64,000 nucleotides of DNA from Kytococcus sedentarius DSM 20547 (lineage in GTDB: Bacteria > Actinomycetota > Actinomycetes > Actinomycetales > Dermatophilaceae). The stretch's first letter is position 1. Each line of letters begins with the position of its first letter. Location of the stretch: NCBI RefSeq assembly GCF_000023925.1, contig NC_013169.1, forward strand, positions 2,604,001 through 2,668,000, in the 5' to 3' direction. Shown piece by piece: positions 8,321-17,653 of the stretch. A program made the position numbers and the translations under genes. The notes under the pieces are model-generated. The model was given only the letters and a program-made list of their open reading frames with translations, did no database searches and was not told where the DNA came from.

Positions 8321-9187
8321 TCAGTCGACCTGCGGCAGCCGCCCGGCGCGCACCGCATCGGCCACCCGCTCCCCGGCCCGCGCGCCGCCGACGACGGCGT
8401 CACAGACGTGGCGCACCCACAGTGCGACGCCGTCCGGGGTACCCCCCGCGTAGGCGGTCAGGGCGCCCAGGTACTCCATGCCACCCCCGGGGCGGTGGCC
8501 GGCCTCGACGATCGCCACCCCCATCGGGTCGAGGCCCCGCGAGCGCACCACGGCGCGCTGCACGGCCCGCGCCACCAGCCCGTTGCCGCGCACGAAGGGG
8601 CGCAGGGTGACGATCTCCGCGTGGGCGACGGCCGCCACGACCACGGCGGGCACCATCGACGGGGCCGCCAGCACGTCGCGCAACCCGGCCAGGCGGGCGT
8701 GCACGACCTCCACCGGCGGCAGGGGCCCGATCTCCGTGAACTCCGGCACCTGTTCGCCCTCCCGGCGCGGGCGGCCGAGGGCGTCGTCGTCCACCAGACC
8801 CTGCGCTGCCGCGGTGTGCAGCCGCGCCAGCACCTGGCTGGGCGAGCTGGCGACCAACGACTCGAGGTGGGCGGCCTCCTCGGTGGCACGGATCGCGCCG
8901 CGCACGACCGCCTCCACCGGGTCCGGGTCGTCCCCCCAGTCGCGCACCCCCACCATCGCCTCCCGCACCCAGGAGACGGGGAGTTCCGCGCCCTCCAGCG
9001 AGGCCGAGGCCCACGCGCCGTGCACACGCGCCTCCGTGGCGCACTCCGCGGAACGCCGCCGCAGGCCCTCGTGCCAGCGCAGCTGGGTGCACGCATCACG
9101 GGCGGCGTCGGCCCCCGCCCGCACGCCCGGGAGGTCCAGCAGTCCCGACAACGGGTGGGACGAGGAGGGCACAGAGAGGGAGATCAT
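8321..9187 (-). CDS. Fic-domain protein with degenerate active-site motif
   Basis: The 288-residue protein has a Fic fold: an N-terminal helical part with S-A-S-L-E-G (residues 61-66), which matches the class II inhibitory motif (S/T)xxxE(G/N), and a core containing A-H-A-E-I-V-T-L-R-P-F-V-R-G-N-G-L-V-A-R (about 189-207). In active Fic enzymes this reads H-x-F-x-(D/E)-G-N-G-R-x-x-R. Here the catalytic His is Arg and the metal-binding acidic residue is also Arg. AMPylation by the usual mechanism is therefore unlikely, yet the inhibitory helix and GNG loop are kept. The gene is monocistronic, with a terminator about 110 bases downstream. Confidence 0.75.
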   Translation of the reverse strand: MISLSVPSSSHPLSGLLDLPGVRAGADAARDACTQLRWHEGLRRRSAECATEARVHGAWASASLEGAELPVSWVREAMVGVRDWGDDPDPVEAVVRGAIRATEEAAHLESLVASSPSQVLARLHTAAAQGLVDDDALGRPRREGEQVPEFTEIGPLPPVEVVHARLAGLRDVLAAPSMVPAVVVAAVAHAEIVTLRPFVRGNGLVARAVQRAVVRSRGLDPMGVAIVEAGHRPGGGMEYLGALTAYAGGTPDGVALWVRHVCDAVVGGARAGERVADAVRAGRLPQVD

Positions 9188-9331
9188 GGGGACCAGCCTA
9201 GGGACGCGACGGGCGGGCATGGCATCGTGAGACACAGCACCTCTCGGGGCGACGGGTGGCGCGGAGCACCGTGAACCCGCACAATCAGAGACAGACTGAG
9301 CAGCAACGACGAACCGACGACGGGAGCAGTC

Positions 9332-9799
9332 ATGGCCACCCAGGCCTCCACGACCAACCATTCCACGCAGGGTCCCCAGCGCACCACCGTGACCGACGGC
9401 GAGCGCACGATCGGCCAGATCGTCAGCGACGCGACCACGAACGCCCAGTCCTTGGTGCGCGATGAGATTGCGCTGGCCAAGGCCGAGATCAACGCCGACG
9501 TGCAGAAGGGCGTCAAGACCGGCATCGGCTTCGGCATCGCGGCCTTCTTCGGCGTCTTCGCGTTCATGATGTTCCTGTTCGCCGCCGCGTGGGGCATCGC
9601 CACCGTGCTGCCCACCTGGGCCGCCTTCCTGATCGTGGGCGGCGTGCTGCTGCTCATCACGATCGTCGGCGCGCTGTTCGGCATGGCGCAGATGAAGAAG
9701 ATCAAGGGCAAGCCGGAGCAGGCCATCGCCGCCGCCCAGCGCACCCAGCACACGCTGACCGACGCCGCGAACCCGAAGGCCACCACCCCGCGTCGCTGA
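9332..9799 (+). CDS. Phage-holin-family / actinobacterial Holin-X membrane protein
   Basis: The 155-residue protein has a Thr/Gln-rich soluble N-terminus, an amphipathic helix (about residues 30-65, V-R-D-E-I-A-L-A-K-A-E-I), two adjacent membrane helices (about 70-125) and a basic tail. This matches the putative actinobacterial holin X/DUF1469 family, widespread chromosomal membrane proteins despite the phage name. It is divergent from the Fic gene across a 144-base gap and ends at a strong bidirectional hairpin, so it appears to stand alone. Confidence 0.8.
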   Translation: MATQASTTNHSTQGPQRTTVTDGERTIGQIVSDATTNAQSLVRDEIALAKAEINADVQKGVKTGIGFGIAAFFGVFAFMMFLFAAAWGIATVLPTWAAFLIVGGVLLLITIVGALFGMAQMKKIKGKPEQAIAAAQRTQHTLTDAANPKATTPRR

Positions 9800-9825
9800 C
9801 CGGGGCCCGTCACCCGACGGCTGCT

Positions 9826-9860
9826 CGAAGGCGGTCACCCCACCGGGGTGGCCGCCTTCG
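9826..9860. terminator. Bidirectional hairpin terminator
   Basis: The arms at 9826-9841 and 9845-9860 are 16 bases each with one mismatch (CGAAGGCGGTCACCCC and its near complement) and a 3-base loop. The hairpin lies between the convergent holin-like gene and the NUDIX gene and can stop transcription from either side. Confidence 0.8.
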
Positions 9861-9872
9861 GCGTGTCACGAC

Positions 9873-10553
9873 TCAGCGGTAGTCGGGCGGCACCTCACGC
9901 ACGTCGTCGGTGTTCCACGGACGGTCCACACCGCCCAGCTGCAGCACGGTGGACAGCAGCCACCCCGTGTAGCCCCAGACGAACAGCCCGTCGACCGCGA
10001 AACCCGGCGTCGTGCGGTCGAAGCCCGGCAGCCGCGCCGTGAACCGGTGGGCGGGGTCCACCAGCTCGTCCACGGGCACCGTGTGCACGCTCGCCACCTC
10101 GATCTCGCTCCCGACGCCGATGGGGTGCGGCTCCCGCCACCAGCCCACCACCGGGGTCACGGGGCGGAAGCTCGGCGCCACCGGCAGCTCCGGGAAGTGC
10201 GCGGCCACGTGCACGCTGGCGGGGTCCAGGCACACCTCCTCCTGCCCCTCCCGCAGGGCGGCCTGCTGGGCGTCCTCCCCCGCGTCGATCCCGCCCCCGG
10301 GGAAGGACACCTGGCCGGCGTGCGAGCTCAGGCGCGAGGAGCGGCGGGTGAGGACGATGCCGTCCGGCCCCACGAGCACCAGGACGGCCGCCCGGCGGGA
10401 GCGCGGCACCTCGAGCCCCCGAGCTGGCCGGGCCAGGGGGCGCGTGAGCTCACCGGTCGCGGCGGCGTCGATGCGGCCCTGCAGGGCTCTCACCCAGCCG
10501 GGGGCGGGCACCCCCCGGCCTCCCTCGGGTCCGTCCACCGGCTCCCCGCTCAC
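9873..10553 (-). CDS. NUDIX hydrolase, CoA-pyrophosphatase type
   Basis: The 226-residue protein has the NUDIX box [20 protein letters not shown] (about residues 82-102) with the Mg-binding R-E-x-x-E-E core. The preceding [17 protein letters not shown] segment is the UPF0035 signature of CoA diphosphatases such as NudL/NUDT7. It likely splits CoA or acyl-CoA into phosphopantetheine and 3',5'-ADP. The GTG at 10553 overlaps the nth stop, so the two genes are co-translated, an arrangement often seen in actinobacteria. Confidence 0.88.
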   Translation of the reverse strand: MSGEPVDGPEGGRGVPAPGWVRALQGRIDAAATGELTRPLARPARGLEVPRSRRAAVLVLVGPDGIVLTRRSSRLSSHAGQVSFPGGGIDAGEDAQQAALREGQEEVCLDPASVHVAAHFPELPVAPSFRPVTPVVGWWREPHPIGVGSEIEVASVHTVPVDELVDPAHRFTARLPGFDRTTPGFAVDGLFVWGYTGWLLSTVLQLGGVDRPWNTDDVREVPPDYR

Positions 10554-11350
10554 AGCACCACCCGGCCGTCCACAGGCTCCTGGTCGCGGACCCGCGGGGG
10601 CAGGAGGGCCTCGTCCGGCGGCAGGAACTCCACCGGGACCTCGCCCCTGACCATCGACCACGCCTGCTTCGGGGTGGTCACACCCGTGTCGGACGAGGGG
10701 CACCAGCGCGCCACCGGGCAGGCTCCGCACGCCGGGCGGCGCGAGTGGCACACGCGCCGCCCGTGGAAGATCAGCGTGTGGGAGAGGTTCGTCCACTCCC
10801 TGCGCGGCATCAGCTCGGCGATGGCGTGCTCGACCTTCACCGGGTCGGTCTCGGCGGTCCACCCCATCCGGCGCACGAGGCGCCCGAAGTGGGTGTCGAC
10901 CGTCAGCCCCGGCGTGTCGAAGGCGTTGCCCAGCACCACGTTCGCCGTCTTGCGCCCGACCCCCGGCAGCTTCACGAGCTCGGCCATCCGTGGGGGCACC
11001 TCGCCGGCGTGGTGCTCCACGAGGGCCTGCGCCAGGCCGATGATGGAGCGCGTCTTCGCACGGTAGAAGCCGGTGCGCTTGATGAGCACCTCCACCTCGG
11101 CCGGGACGGCGGCGGCCAGCGACACCGCATCGGGGTAGCGGGCGAACAGGCCCGGGGTGACCGCGTTGACGGCTACGTCCGTGGTTTGCGCGGACATCAC
11201 CGTGGCCACCAGCAGCTCGAAGGGGTTGCGGAAGTCCAGCTCGCACTCGGCATCCGGGTGTCGTTCGACCAGGACGCGATACATCTTCCGGGCCCGGCGG
11301 GTCCGGGCGAGGTCCGATTCGGGGGGCGGGGCGGCCGCTGGCGCACTCAT
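10550..11350 (-). CDS. nth: Endonuclease III
   Basis: This 266-residue bifunctional DNA glycosylase/AP lyase removes oxidised pyrimidines. The helix-hairpin-helix [12 protein letters not shown] contains the catalytic Lys, and the downstream L-T-V-D-T-H-F-G-R supplies the catalytic Asp. Four cysteines in C-x6-C-x2-C-x5-C spacing ([17 protein letters not shown]) bind the 4Fe-4S cluster. Both N- and C-terminal extensions are longer than in E. coli, as usual for actinobacteria. I take the ATG at 11350; a GTG nine bases earlier is possible. It is divergent from crp. Confidence 0.95.
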   Translation of the reverse strand: MSAPAAAPPPESDLARTRRARKMYRVLVERHPDAECELDFRNPFELLVATVMSAQTTDVAVNAVTPGLFARYPDAVSLAAAVPAEVEVLIKRTGFYRAKTRSIIGLAQALVEHHAGEVPPRMAELVKLPGVGRKTANVVLGNAFDTPGLTVDTHFGRLVRRMGWTAETDPVKVEHAIAELMPRREWTNLSHTLIFHGRRVCHSRRPACGACPVARWCPSSDTGVTTPKQAWSMVRGEVPVEFLPPDEALLPPRVRDQEPVDGRVVL

Positions 11351-11424
11351 CGGCACCACGATAGGTGGGGGGCACGACGGGCTGCTTCTCCCGGGCCCGC
11401 TGTGAGGCGTGGCACACTGCAGTC

Positions 11425-12102
11425 GTGGACCTCGACATCGTGACCCGTTCGCCCTTGTTCGCCGGACTGGACGAGCCGGCAGCCGCCGCCCTGCTGGAGC
11501 TCACCGAGCGTGAGACCTTCAAGCGGGGGCAGGTCATCTTCAACGAAGGCGACCCGGGCGAGAAGTTGTACGTGATCGCCGCCGGCAAGCTCAAGCTCTC
11601 GCGCTCCAGCCACGACGGCCGCGAGAACCTGCTGGCCGTGCTTGGCCCCGGCGAGATCATTGGCGAGATCAGCTTCTTCGACCCCGGCCCCCGCACCGCC
11701 TCGGCCATCACCGTGAGCGACACCGAGGTGCTCGCCCTGGCCCACGGCCACCTCCGCGGGTTCCTGCGCGACAACACCCAGGCCTCGGTCGCGATGCTGG
11801 GCGCCCTGGCCCACCGCCTGCGCCGCACCAACGACAACGTGGCCGACCTCGTCTTCACCGACGTGCCCGGCCGCGTGGCCAAGGCCCTGCTCGACCTCGC
11901 CGAGCGCTTCGGCGTGGACGACGGCAACGGCCTGCTCGTGCAGCACGAGCTCACCCAGGAGGAGCTGGCCCAGCTGGTCGGCGCCAGCCGCGAGACGGTG
12001 AACAAGGCCCTGGCAGACTTCGCCTCCCGCGGATGGCTCCGCCTGGAGGCCCGCTCCGTGCGGCTGCTGGAGGTCGAGCGACTGCGCAAGCGCGCGCGCT
12101 GA
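11425..12102 (+). CDS. crp: Crp/Fnr-family regulator (cAMP receptor / GlxR type)
   Basis: The 225-residue global regulator has an N-terminal cyclic-nucleotide domain. Its phosphate-binding cassette [15 protein letters not shown] (about 80-94) keeps the Glu and Arg needed for cAMP. The C-terminal winged helix contains [21 protein letters not shown] (about 176-196). Length and the start (GTG at 11425) match actinobacterial GlxR/Crp. The position divergent from nth is the conserved neighbourhood of this regulator. A hairpin terminator follows. Confidence 0.9.
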   Translation: MDLDIVTRSPLFAGLDEPAAAALLELTERETFKRGQVIFNEGDPGEKLYVIAAGKLKLSRSSHDGRENLLAVLGPGEIIGEISFFDPGPRTASAITVSDTEVLALAHGHLRGFLRDNTQASVAMLGALAHRLRRTNDNVADLVFTDVPGRVAKALLDLAERFGVDDGNGLLVQHELTQEELAQLVGASRETVNKALADFASRGWLRLEARSVRLLEVERLRKRAR

Positions 12103-12160
12103 CCCCGGCCCCCGCACCGCTGCCGCTGTGGGGCCCGTCCCAGTCCTGCACCCGGCAGCC

Positions 12161-12198
12161 CTGAGCCCCCGCAGCCCCTCGTGCTGGCGGGGGCTCAG
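12161..12198. terminator. Hairpin terminator between crp and MBL gene
   Basis: CTGAGCCCCCGC (12161-12172) pairs perfectly with GCGGGGGCTCAG (12187-12198) around a 14-base loop. It lies between two convergent genes and has no T-run on either side. Confidence 0.7.
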
Positions 12199-12230
12199 CC
12201 GTGCCCGGGGCGGGGTCCGGGCCGCCTCGC

Positions 12231-13061
12231 TCAGCGCTGCGCGCGCAGGTACTCCAGCTGCGCCAGCACGGTGAGCCGGGCCGCGGGCCAGACCTCCCGG
12301 GGCACGTCGGCGTAGACCACCCGCACCACCGCGTCGGCCAGGTCCTCGCCCACGTCCGGCGTGGCCTCGCCGGCGGCGGCGGCGACCTGCTCCAGCCGCT
12401 GGGCACGGTGCTGGCGGTACCAGGCGACCACCCCGGCCGCATCGGCCACGAACGGGCCGTGCCCCGGCAGCAGCGAGGTGACCTCCCCCGACCCCGTGAG
12501 CCGCTCGATGCGCTCCAGCGAGTCCAGGTAGGCCGCGAGGTCCCCGTCGGGGTGGGCGACGACGGTGGACCCCCGGCCCAGCACGGTGTCCCCCGTCAGC
12601 AGCCGGTTCTCCGCCGGGAGCACGAAGCTCACCGAGTCCGAGGTGTGGCCGGGCGTGGGCACGACCACGAGCTCGAGCCCACCGACCGAGAGGTGGTCGC
12701 CGGCCACGAGGTCGTCGTCACCCCCGGCCACCCGCGCACGCCGCACCGGGGCACCGGTCAGGCGGTGGAAGCTGTCCGCCCCCTCGGCGTGGTCGGCGTG
12801 CCCGTGGGTGAGCAGCGTGAGGGCCACCCGGGCTCCCCGCCGCGCGACCTCGTCGACGATGCGGCGCAGGTGCTCGGGGTGCTCCGGCCCCGGGTCCACC
12901 ACGACCACCTCGTGTGACCCCGGCTCGGACAGCAGCCACGTGTTGGTGCCGTCGAGCGTCATCGGCGACGGGTTGGGGCACAGCAGGCAGGTGGCGCGCT
13001 CGCTGAGCACTCCACCGGTCCACTCACCGCCGTCGGGCAGGTGCGTACGAGTCGCGCGCAC
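12231..13061 (-). CDS. MBL-fold metallo-hydrolase (LACTB2-like)
   Basis: The 276-residue protein has the metallo-beta-lactamase motif H-G-H-A-D-H (residues 86-91) and downstream metal ligands in T-P-G-H-T (about 155) and L-P-G-H-G-P-F (about 203). L-L-T-G-D-T-V-L-G-R completes the di-zinc site, and a small C-terminal helical domain resembles LACTB2/human MBLAC-type hydrolases. The substrate is unknown. The GTG at 13061 lies 4 bases downstream of the NUDIX stop on the same strand, so it belongs to the NUDIX - RidA gene string. Confidence 0.85.
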   Translation of the reverse strand: MRATRTHLPDGGEWTGGVLSERATCLLCPNPSPMTLDGTNTWLLSEPGSHEVVVVDPGPEHPEHLRRIVDEVARRGARVALTLLTHGHADHAEGADSFHRLTGAPVRRARVAGGDDDLVAGDHLSVGGLELVVVPTPGHTSDSVSFVLPAENRLLTGDTVLGRGSTVVAHPDGDLAAYLDSLERIERLTGSGEVTSLLPGHGPFVADAAGVVAWYRQHRAQRLEQVAAAAGEATPDVGEDLADAVVRVVYADVPREVWPAARLTVLAQLEYLRAQR

Positions 13062-13064
13062 GCC

Positions 13065-13937
13065 TCACCGCTCCCAGGGGCAGCGCATCGCCAGGCCGTC
13101 GGGGAAGCGCTCGTCGACCGCGACCTCCTCGGGCCAGGGCATCACCTCGGGGACCTCGGCCCGGTCGGCGAGCACCTCCTCGGTGGTGGCCGCGGCGGTG
13201 AGCTCCTCCAGCGCGGCGATGGTGGGCGGCAGCATCAGCCCGGGGTCCGCCGCCAGACGGTCCAGCACCCGGGCCGGGACCTCCCAGGAGGCGGAGACCG
13301 CCTCGCTGGTGCCGTCGTCCGGCTCCTGCCCCTCGGGGATGCGGGCGGCGAAGAACCACGTGTCGTAGCGGCGTGGTTCGCACTCGGGGGTGGTCCAGTG
13401 GTCCCGCACGGCCAGGCACTCGCTGCGCACCGTGAGGCCCTGTTCGGCCAGGAACTCGCTGAAGGACAGCTCCCGCGCGTCGACCCGCCGTCGACCCTCC
13501 TCGATGCCGGGAGCGCTCGCCTCGGCCTCGCTCACCGGGCGGCCGTCGGGGTGGGCCGCCAGCAGCACGCCGGTCTCCTCGAAGACCTCCCGGGCGGCCG
13601 CGAGCACCAACTGCTGCGCCGACGCGGGCGTGGTGCCCGGCATCCGCGCCGACCACTCCTCGGGCGTGGGGCCCGACCAGGCCGTCTCGACCACCTCGTC
13701 GCGCGCGTCCACCCCGCCGCCGGGGAAGACCATCATGTTGGGCGCGAAGGCCATGGTGGCGGCGCGGGTCTGCATGAAGACCTCGACGCCCCGGGCGCCG
13801 TCGCGCACGACAAGCACGGTGGCCGCCGGACGCGCCGGGACCGGGTCGGGGCGGTCGGCCGGGGCGGCGGCCAGCCACTCCCGCACCGTCGGCACCAGGG
13901 CCGGCGGCATCGGGAAGTCGCGGTACGGCCGTGCCAC
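13065..13937 (-). CDS. NUDIX hydrolase (NUDT19-like)
   Basis: The 290-residue NUDIX protein has the catalytic box split by an insertion: M-V-F-P-G-G-G-V-D (about 70-78), then about 40 residues later A-A-R-E-V-F-E-E-T-G-V. This interrupted arrangement is typical of the NUDT19/CoA-diphosphatase group. Its position between an MBL hydrolase and RidA is conserved in many actinobacteria. It starts with GTG at 13937, one base before the RidA stop codon region, indicating tight coupling. Confidence 0.85.
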   Translation of the reverse strand: MARPYRDFPMPPALVPTVREWLAAAPADRPDPVPARPAATVLVVRDGARGVEVFMQTRAATMAFAPNMMVFPGGGVDARDEVVETAWSGPTPEEWSARMPGTTPASAQQLVLAAAREVFEETGVLLAAHPDGRPVSEAEASAPGIEEGRRRVDARELSFSEFLAEQGLTVRSECLAVRDHWTTPECEPRRYDTWFFAARIPEGQEPDDGTSEAVSASWEVPARVLDRLAADPGLMLPPTIAALEELTAAATTEEVLADRAEVPEVMPWPEEVAVDERFPDGLAMRCPWER

Positions 13938-13938
13938 G

Positions 13939-14412
13939 TCAGTCCCGGACGGCCAGGACGACCTCGACCTCGACCGGGGCGCCCAGCGGCAGGGCCGCGA
14001 CGCCGACGGCCGACCGGGCGTGCTGCCCGGCCTCGCCGAAGGCGGTGGCCATGAGCTCGCTGGCGCCGTTGACGACGGCGGGCTGCCCGGCGAACCCGGC
14101 CTCGCTCGCGACGAAGCCGACGACCTTGACGACGCGCTCGATACGGTCGAGGTCGCCGACGACGGCCTTCGCGGCCGCCAGGGCGTTCACCGCGCAGATC
14201 TGCGCCAGCTCGGCGGCCCGCTGGGGCGTCACCGTGCCCACGCCCTCACCGACGATGCCGGTCTCGGCGAGGGTGCCGGACACCATCGGCAGCTGACCGG
14301 AGGTGTAGACCAGCCCGGCGTGCTCGGTGGCCGGGACGTAGGAGGCCACCGGGGCGGCGACCTCGGGGATCTCGATGCCGGCCTCGGCCAGCCGCTGCTC
14401 GACGGCCCCCAT
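13939..14412 (-). CDS. RidA-family protein (reactive enamine/imine deaminase-like)
   Basis: The 157-residue YjgF/YER057c/UK114-type protein forms trimers that hydrolyse reactive 2-aminoacrylate-like intermediates or have related roles. The fold signature runs from Y-V-P-A-T-E-H-A-G-L-V-Y-T-S-G-Q-L-P to G-A-P-V-E-V-E. The arginine that binds the substrate carboxylate in canonical RidA (R105 region) is not evident, because the tail reads P-L-G-A-P-V. The subfamily is therefore probably Rid6/7-like rather than archetypal RidA. The ATG at 14412 shares its last base with the stop of the DUF4177 gene. Confidence 0.82.
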   Translation of the reverse strand: MGAVEQRLAEAGIEIPEVAAPVASYVPATEHAGLVYTSGQLPMVSGTLAETGIVGEGVGTVTPQRAAELAQICAVNALAAAKAVVGDLDRIERVVKVVGFVASEAGFAGQPAVVNGASELMATAFGEAGQHARSAVGVAALPLGAPVEVEVVLAVRD

Positions 14413-14570
14413 CAGGCGGCCTTCTCCCGCTTCATGTAGGCCACGAGGTTGTTGCCCTCGGGGCCGGGGATGACGGTGACGAGCTCCCACCCGTCCTCAC
14501 CCCACTGGTCGAGGATCTGCTTGGTCGCGTGGACGATCAACGGAACGGTGGCGTACTCCCATGTGCGCAT
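14412..14570 (-). CDS. DUF4177 small protein
   Basis: This 52-residue protein starts M-R-T-W-E-Y-A-T-V-P-L and continues W-G-E-D-G-W-E-L-V-T-V-I-P-G-P, the core of the DUF4177 family. The family is found next to RidA and the penicillin-binding protein in many actinobacteria; its function is unknown. Its TGA overlaps the RidA ATG by one base. The 41-base gap to the divergent penicillin-binding protein must hold both promoters. Confidence 0.85.
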   Translation of the reverse strand: MRTWEYATVPLIVHATKQILDQWGEDGWELVTVIPGPEGNNLVAYMKREKAA

Positions 14571-14611
14571 GCTCCGAGCCTAGCGGGCGGCGGGACCGTA
14601 CCCTTGCCCCC

Positions 14612-17065
14612 ATGGCTCGACCCTCCACCCCTCACCTCACCCCGCTGCCCGCGTTGGCCGGCTTCGTGGTGAGCTGCCTGATCGCAGGGCTCCTGGCCGC
14701 CGCACTGTTCATCCCCTTCACCATCGGGGTGGGGAAGACGACCGAGGCCGGCGTGACCTACTTCGAGGAGCTGCCCTCGGACTTCGGCTCCGGCGGCGTG
14801 ACCCAGCAGACCCGCATCGTCACCGCCGACGGCATGCAGATCGCGGCCCCCTTCGGGGAGAACCGCGTGGTGGTGGAGTCCGACCAGATCTCGCCGTGGA
14901 TGAAGAAGGCGCAGGTCGCCATCGAGGACGAGCGCTTCACCGAGCACAACGGGGCCGACCTCACCGGCATCGCCCGCGCCCTGGTGAACAACTTCGGCGG
15001 CGGCGGCACCCAGGGCGGATCCACGCTGACCCAGCAGTACGTGAAGGTCTCGCTGCAGGACCAGGCGCTGCGCGAGGGCGACCTCGAGGCCGCCCGCCGG
15101 GCCACCACCCAGAACGGGCTGGCCGGCTACGCGCGCAAGCTGCGGGAGATCAAGTACGCCGTCTCCTTGGAGAAGACGCACAGCAAGGACGAGATCCTCA
15201 CCAACTACCTGAACCTCGTCTACTACGGCGACCGCGCCTACGGCGTGGAGGCCGCCGCCCAGCACTACTTCTCGGTGCCGGCCGCCGACCTGACCATCGC
15301 CCAGTCGGCCCTGCTGGCCGGCATCGTGCGCGCCCCCGGTGCCAGCGACCCCATCAGCAACCCCGAGCGCGCCCTGGACCGCCGCAACGTGGTGCTGTTC
15401 AAGATGCACGAGCTCGGGGACATCACCGACGAGCAGTACGAGGAGGCCGTCGCCTCCGACCTCGGGCTGGACGTCTCGTACACGCGCCGCTCCTGCGCCA
15501 CCAGCGACTACCCGTTCGTCTGCATCTACGTGGTCGAGTGGCTGCTGCGCCAGCAGGCCCTGGGCGAGACCGAGTCCGACCGCCGCACCCGCCTGGACCG
15601 TGGCGGCCTGACCATCACCACCACCTTCGACAGCGAGCTGCTGGACCGCGCCACCAAGGAGCTGCGCGACGCGGTGCCGGCGGAGAACGACAACGCCGTG
15701 GCCGCCGCCGTGGCCGTGGTGGAGCCGGGCACCGGCAAGGTGCGCGCCATCGCCCAGAACCGGGAGTACGGCTTCGACCGTGGCTCCGGCCAGACCGCCG
15801 TGGGCTACTCGGTGGACCGCCCGTACACGACCAGCGGCGGGTTCGCGATCGGCTCCACGGCCAAGCTGTACTCGGCGGTCACCGCCATCCGCGACGGTTT
15901 CCCGGTGGACGGCCGGATCGGGCTGCGCGACACGGTGGACCTGACCTCCATCAACTCCCGCGGCGAGGAGCGCGAGGTGCCCAAGGCCGTCTTCCGGCCG
16001 CAGGAGTTCGCGGAGTGCGCCGACGTCGCCGACGGCGAGCTGTGGGCCGTGCAGAACGACCACGGGCGCTTCAGTGACTCGATCGACTTCAAGGAGGCCA
16101 CCGAGGAGTCGGTGAACACCGCCTTCTCGGAGCTGACCACCGCCCTGTCACCCTGCCGTGTCCGCGACACGATGACCTCGATGGGGCTGCACCGCTCGCA
16201 GCTCGACGAGAACGGCGAGTACGTGCCCTTCTCCGCCAAGCCCGGTTCGGTGGCCCTGGGCGCCGACGAGGCCAGCCCCCTGTCGCTGGCCAACTCGTTC
16301 GCGACCGTCGCCTCCGGCGGCACGCGGTGCACCCCCTACCCGGTCGAGTCGATCGCCGACTTCGAGGGCACCGAGATCCCGCTGGACGCCCAGCAGTGCG
16401 AGCGCGTGCTGGAGGAGGGCGAGGCCGCCGCGGTCACCGAGGTGTTCCGCTCCGTGCCGGAGACCACCGACGGCGGCGCCGCGCGGGCCCGCCTCTCCGG
16501 CGGGCGGGTCTCGGCCGGCAAGACCGGGACGGCCGACGGGTCCGACGAGACCTGGTACTCCGGCTACACCCCGCAGCTGGCGGCCTCGGTGTGGGTCGGC
16601 ACGCCCGACAGCCTGGGCAACCTCCGCGACATCCAGCTGGGCGACCGCACCTACCCCGGGTGGCTGTACGGCTCCACGCTGGCCGCGCCGACCTTCCGCA
16701 AGATCATGGACTTCGCCCACCGCGATCTCCCCAACGAGTCCTTCCCGACGCCGCCGGAGGAGCTGCGCGGCGGGACGCTCGTGGACGTGCCCGACGTTTC
16801 CGGGATGACCGTCCTGGAGGCCCGCGACGAGCTCCGCAAGGCCGGCCTGCTGGCGCTGAACACCAAGCCCTGGGCGCCGGGCGACGCGACGATCGAGCGC
16901 ATCGAGACCTCCCACGGCGGGCAGCAGGACACCGCAGGCTTCGTGAAGCTGACGCCGCGCACGGACGCCGAGGAGCCGACGCCCGAGGAGATCCGCACGG
17001 AGCTCGAGGCCCAGGGCGACCGGGTGGAGGGCTCGGTCGCCGACGGCGACACCGGCGAGAACTGA
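14612..17065 (+). CDS. Bifunctional class A penicillin-binding protein with PASTA domain
   Basis: The 817-residue peptidoglycan synthase is anchored by an N-terminal membrane helix (about residues 15-38). The GT51 transglycosylase domain has E-D-E-R-F (catalytic Glu about 105) and G-G-S-T-L-T-Q-Q. The transpeptidase domain has S-T-A-K (415-418), the S-V-N triad member and K-T-G (637-639). A single PASTA repeat (V-D-V-P-D-V-S-G-M, from about 724) and an acidic tail end the protein. It matches actinobacterial PonA-type enzymes. A 48-base perfect hairpin terminates it. Confidence 0.93.
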   Translation: MARPSTPHLTPLPALAGFVVSCLIAGLLAAALFIPFTIGVGKTTEAGVTYFEELPSDFGSGGVTQQTRIVTADGMQIAAPFGENRVVVESDQISPWMKKAQVAIEDERFTEHNGADLTGIARALVNNFGGGGTQGGSTLTQQYVKVSLQDQALREGDLEAARRATTQNGLAGYARKLREIKYAVSLEKTHSKDEILTNYLNLVYYGDRAYGVEAAAQHYFSVPAADLTIAQSALLAGIVRAPGASDPISNPERALDRRNVVLFKMHELGDITDEQYEEAVASDLGLDVSYTRRSCATSDYPFVCIYVVEWLLRQQALGETESDRRTRLDRGGLTITTTFDSELLDRATKELRDAVPAENDNAVAAAVAVVEPGTGKVRAIAQNREYGFDRGSGQTAVGYSVDRPYTTSGGFAIGSTAKLYSAVTAIRDGFPVDGRIGLRDTVDLTSINSRGEEREVPKAVFRPQEFAECADVADGELWAVQNDHGRFSDSIDFKEATEESVNTAFSELTTALSPCRVRDTMTSMGLHRSQLDENGEYVPFSAKPGSVALGADEASPLSLANSFATVASGGTRCTPYPVESIADFEGTEIPLDAQQCERVLEEGEAAAVTEVFRSVPETTDGGAARARLSGGRVSAGKTGTADGSDETWYSGYTPQLAASVWVGTPDSLGNLRDIQLGDRTYPGWLYGSTLAAPTFRKIMDFAHRDLPNESFPTPPEELRGGTLVDVPDVSGMTVLEARDELRKAGLLALNTKPWAPGDATIERIETSHGGQQDTAGFVKLTPRTDAEEPTPEEIRTELEAQGDRVEGSVADGDTGEN

Positions 17066-17080
17066 CCGAGGCAGAGGCAG

Positions 17081-17128
17081 ACACGATGAGGGGGAGCCCG
17101 CCGCGCGGCGGGCTCCCCCTCATCGTGT
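17081..17128. terminator. Strong bidirectional terminator
   Basis: This is a perfect 23-base-pair inverted repeat with only a 2-base centre, running from ACACGATGAGGG to its complement. It lies between the penicillin-binding protein gene and the convergent YqeY gene. It is the most stable hairpin I see in the window. Confidence 0.9.
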
Positions 17129-17152
17129 CGTCCGGCCCCGTCGGGCGGCGGG

Positions 17153-17605
17153 TCAGGCCAGGTGCTTCTTCACCGCGGCGGCCACGCGGCCACCCTCGGC
17201 GCGCCCGGCCACCTTCGCCTGGGCGGCCTTCATGGCCTGGCCCATCTGGGACTTCTCGGTGACCCCGGCCTCGGCGACGGCCTGCGCCACCAACGACTCG
17301 AGCTCCGCGTCGGAGAGCTGCTGGGGCAGGTAGGCCTCCAGCACCTCGAGCTCGGCCTGCTCGGCGGCAGCCAGCTCGGCGCGCCCGGCCTTCTCGTACT
17401 CGGCGATGGCGTCGCGGCGCTTCTTGCCCTCCTTGGTGATCACGGCGAGCACCTCGTCGTCCGTGAGCTCCTTGGCGGAGTCACCGGCGACCTGGGCGTT
17501 CTGGATGGCCGTCATCACCATCCGGAGGGTGGAGGAGGTCACCTTGTCGCGGGCCTTCATGGCGGTCGTGAGGTCGGTGGAGATCTGCTGCTTCAGGTCG
17601 CTCAT
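17153..17605 (-). CDS. GatB/YqeY domain-containing protein
   Basis: The 150-residue all-helical protein belongs to the YqeY family, which resembles the tail domain of the GatB amidotransferase subunit and may influence tRNA-dependent amidation or stand alone. Diagnostic phrases are D-L-T-T-A-M-K-A-R-D at the N-terminus, A-Y-L-P-Q-Q-L-S-D-A-E near residue 90 and the C-terminal G-R-A-E-G-G-R-V-A-A-A-V. It is divergent from the metallophosphoesterase gene, a common actinobacterial pairing. Confidence 0.9.
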   Translation of the reverse strand: MSDLKQQISTDLTTAMKARDKVTSSTLRMVMTAIQNAQVAGDSAKELTDDEVLAVITKEGKKRRDAIAEYEKAGRAELAAAEQAELEVLEAYLPQQLSDAELESLVAQAVAEAGVTEKSQMGQAMKAAQAKVAGRAEGGRVAAAVKKHLA

Positions 17606-17653
17606 GGGGTGATCATCCCACCCGGCGCCGGCACCCGGTGCGATGATGGCCGC

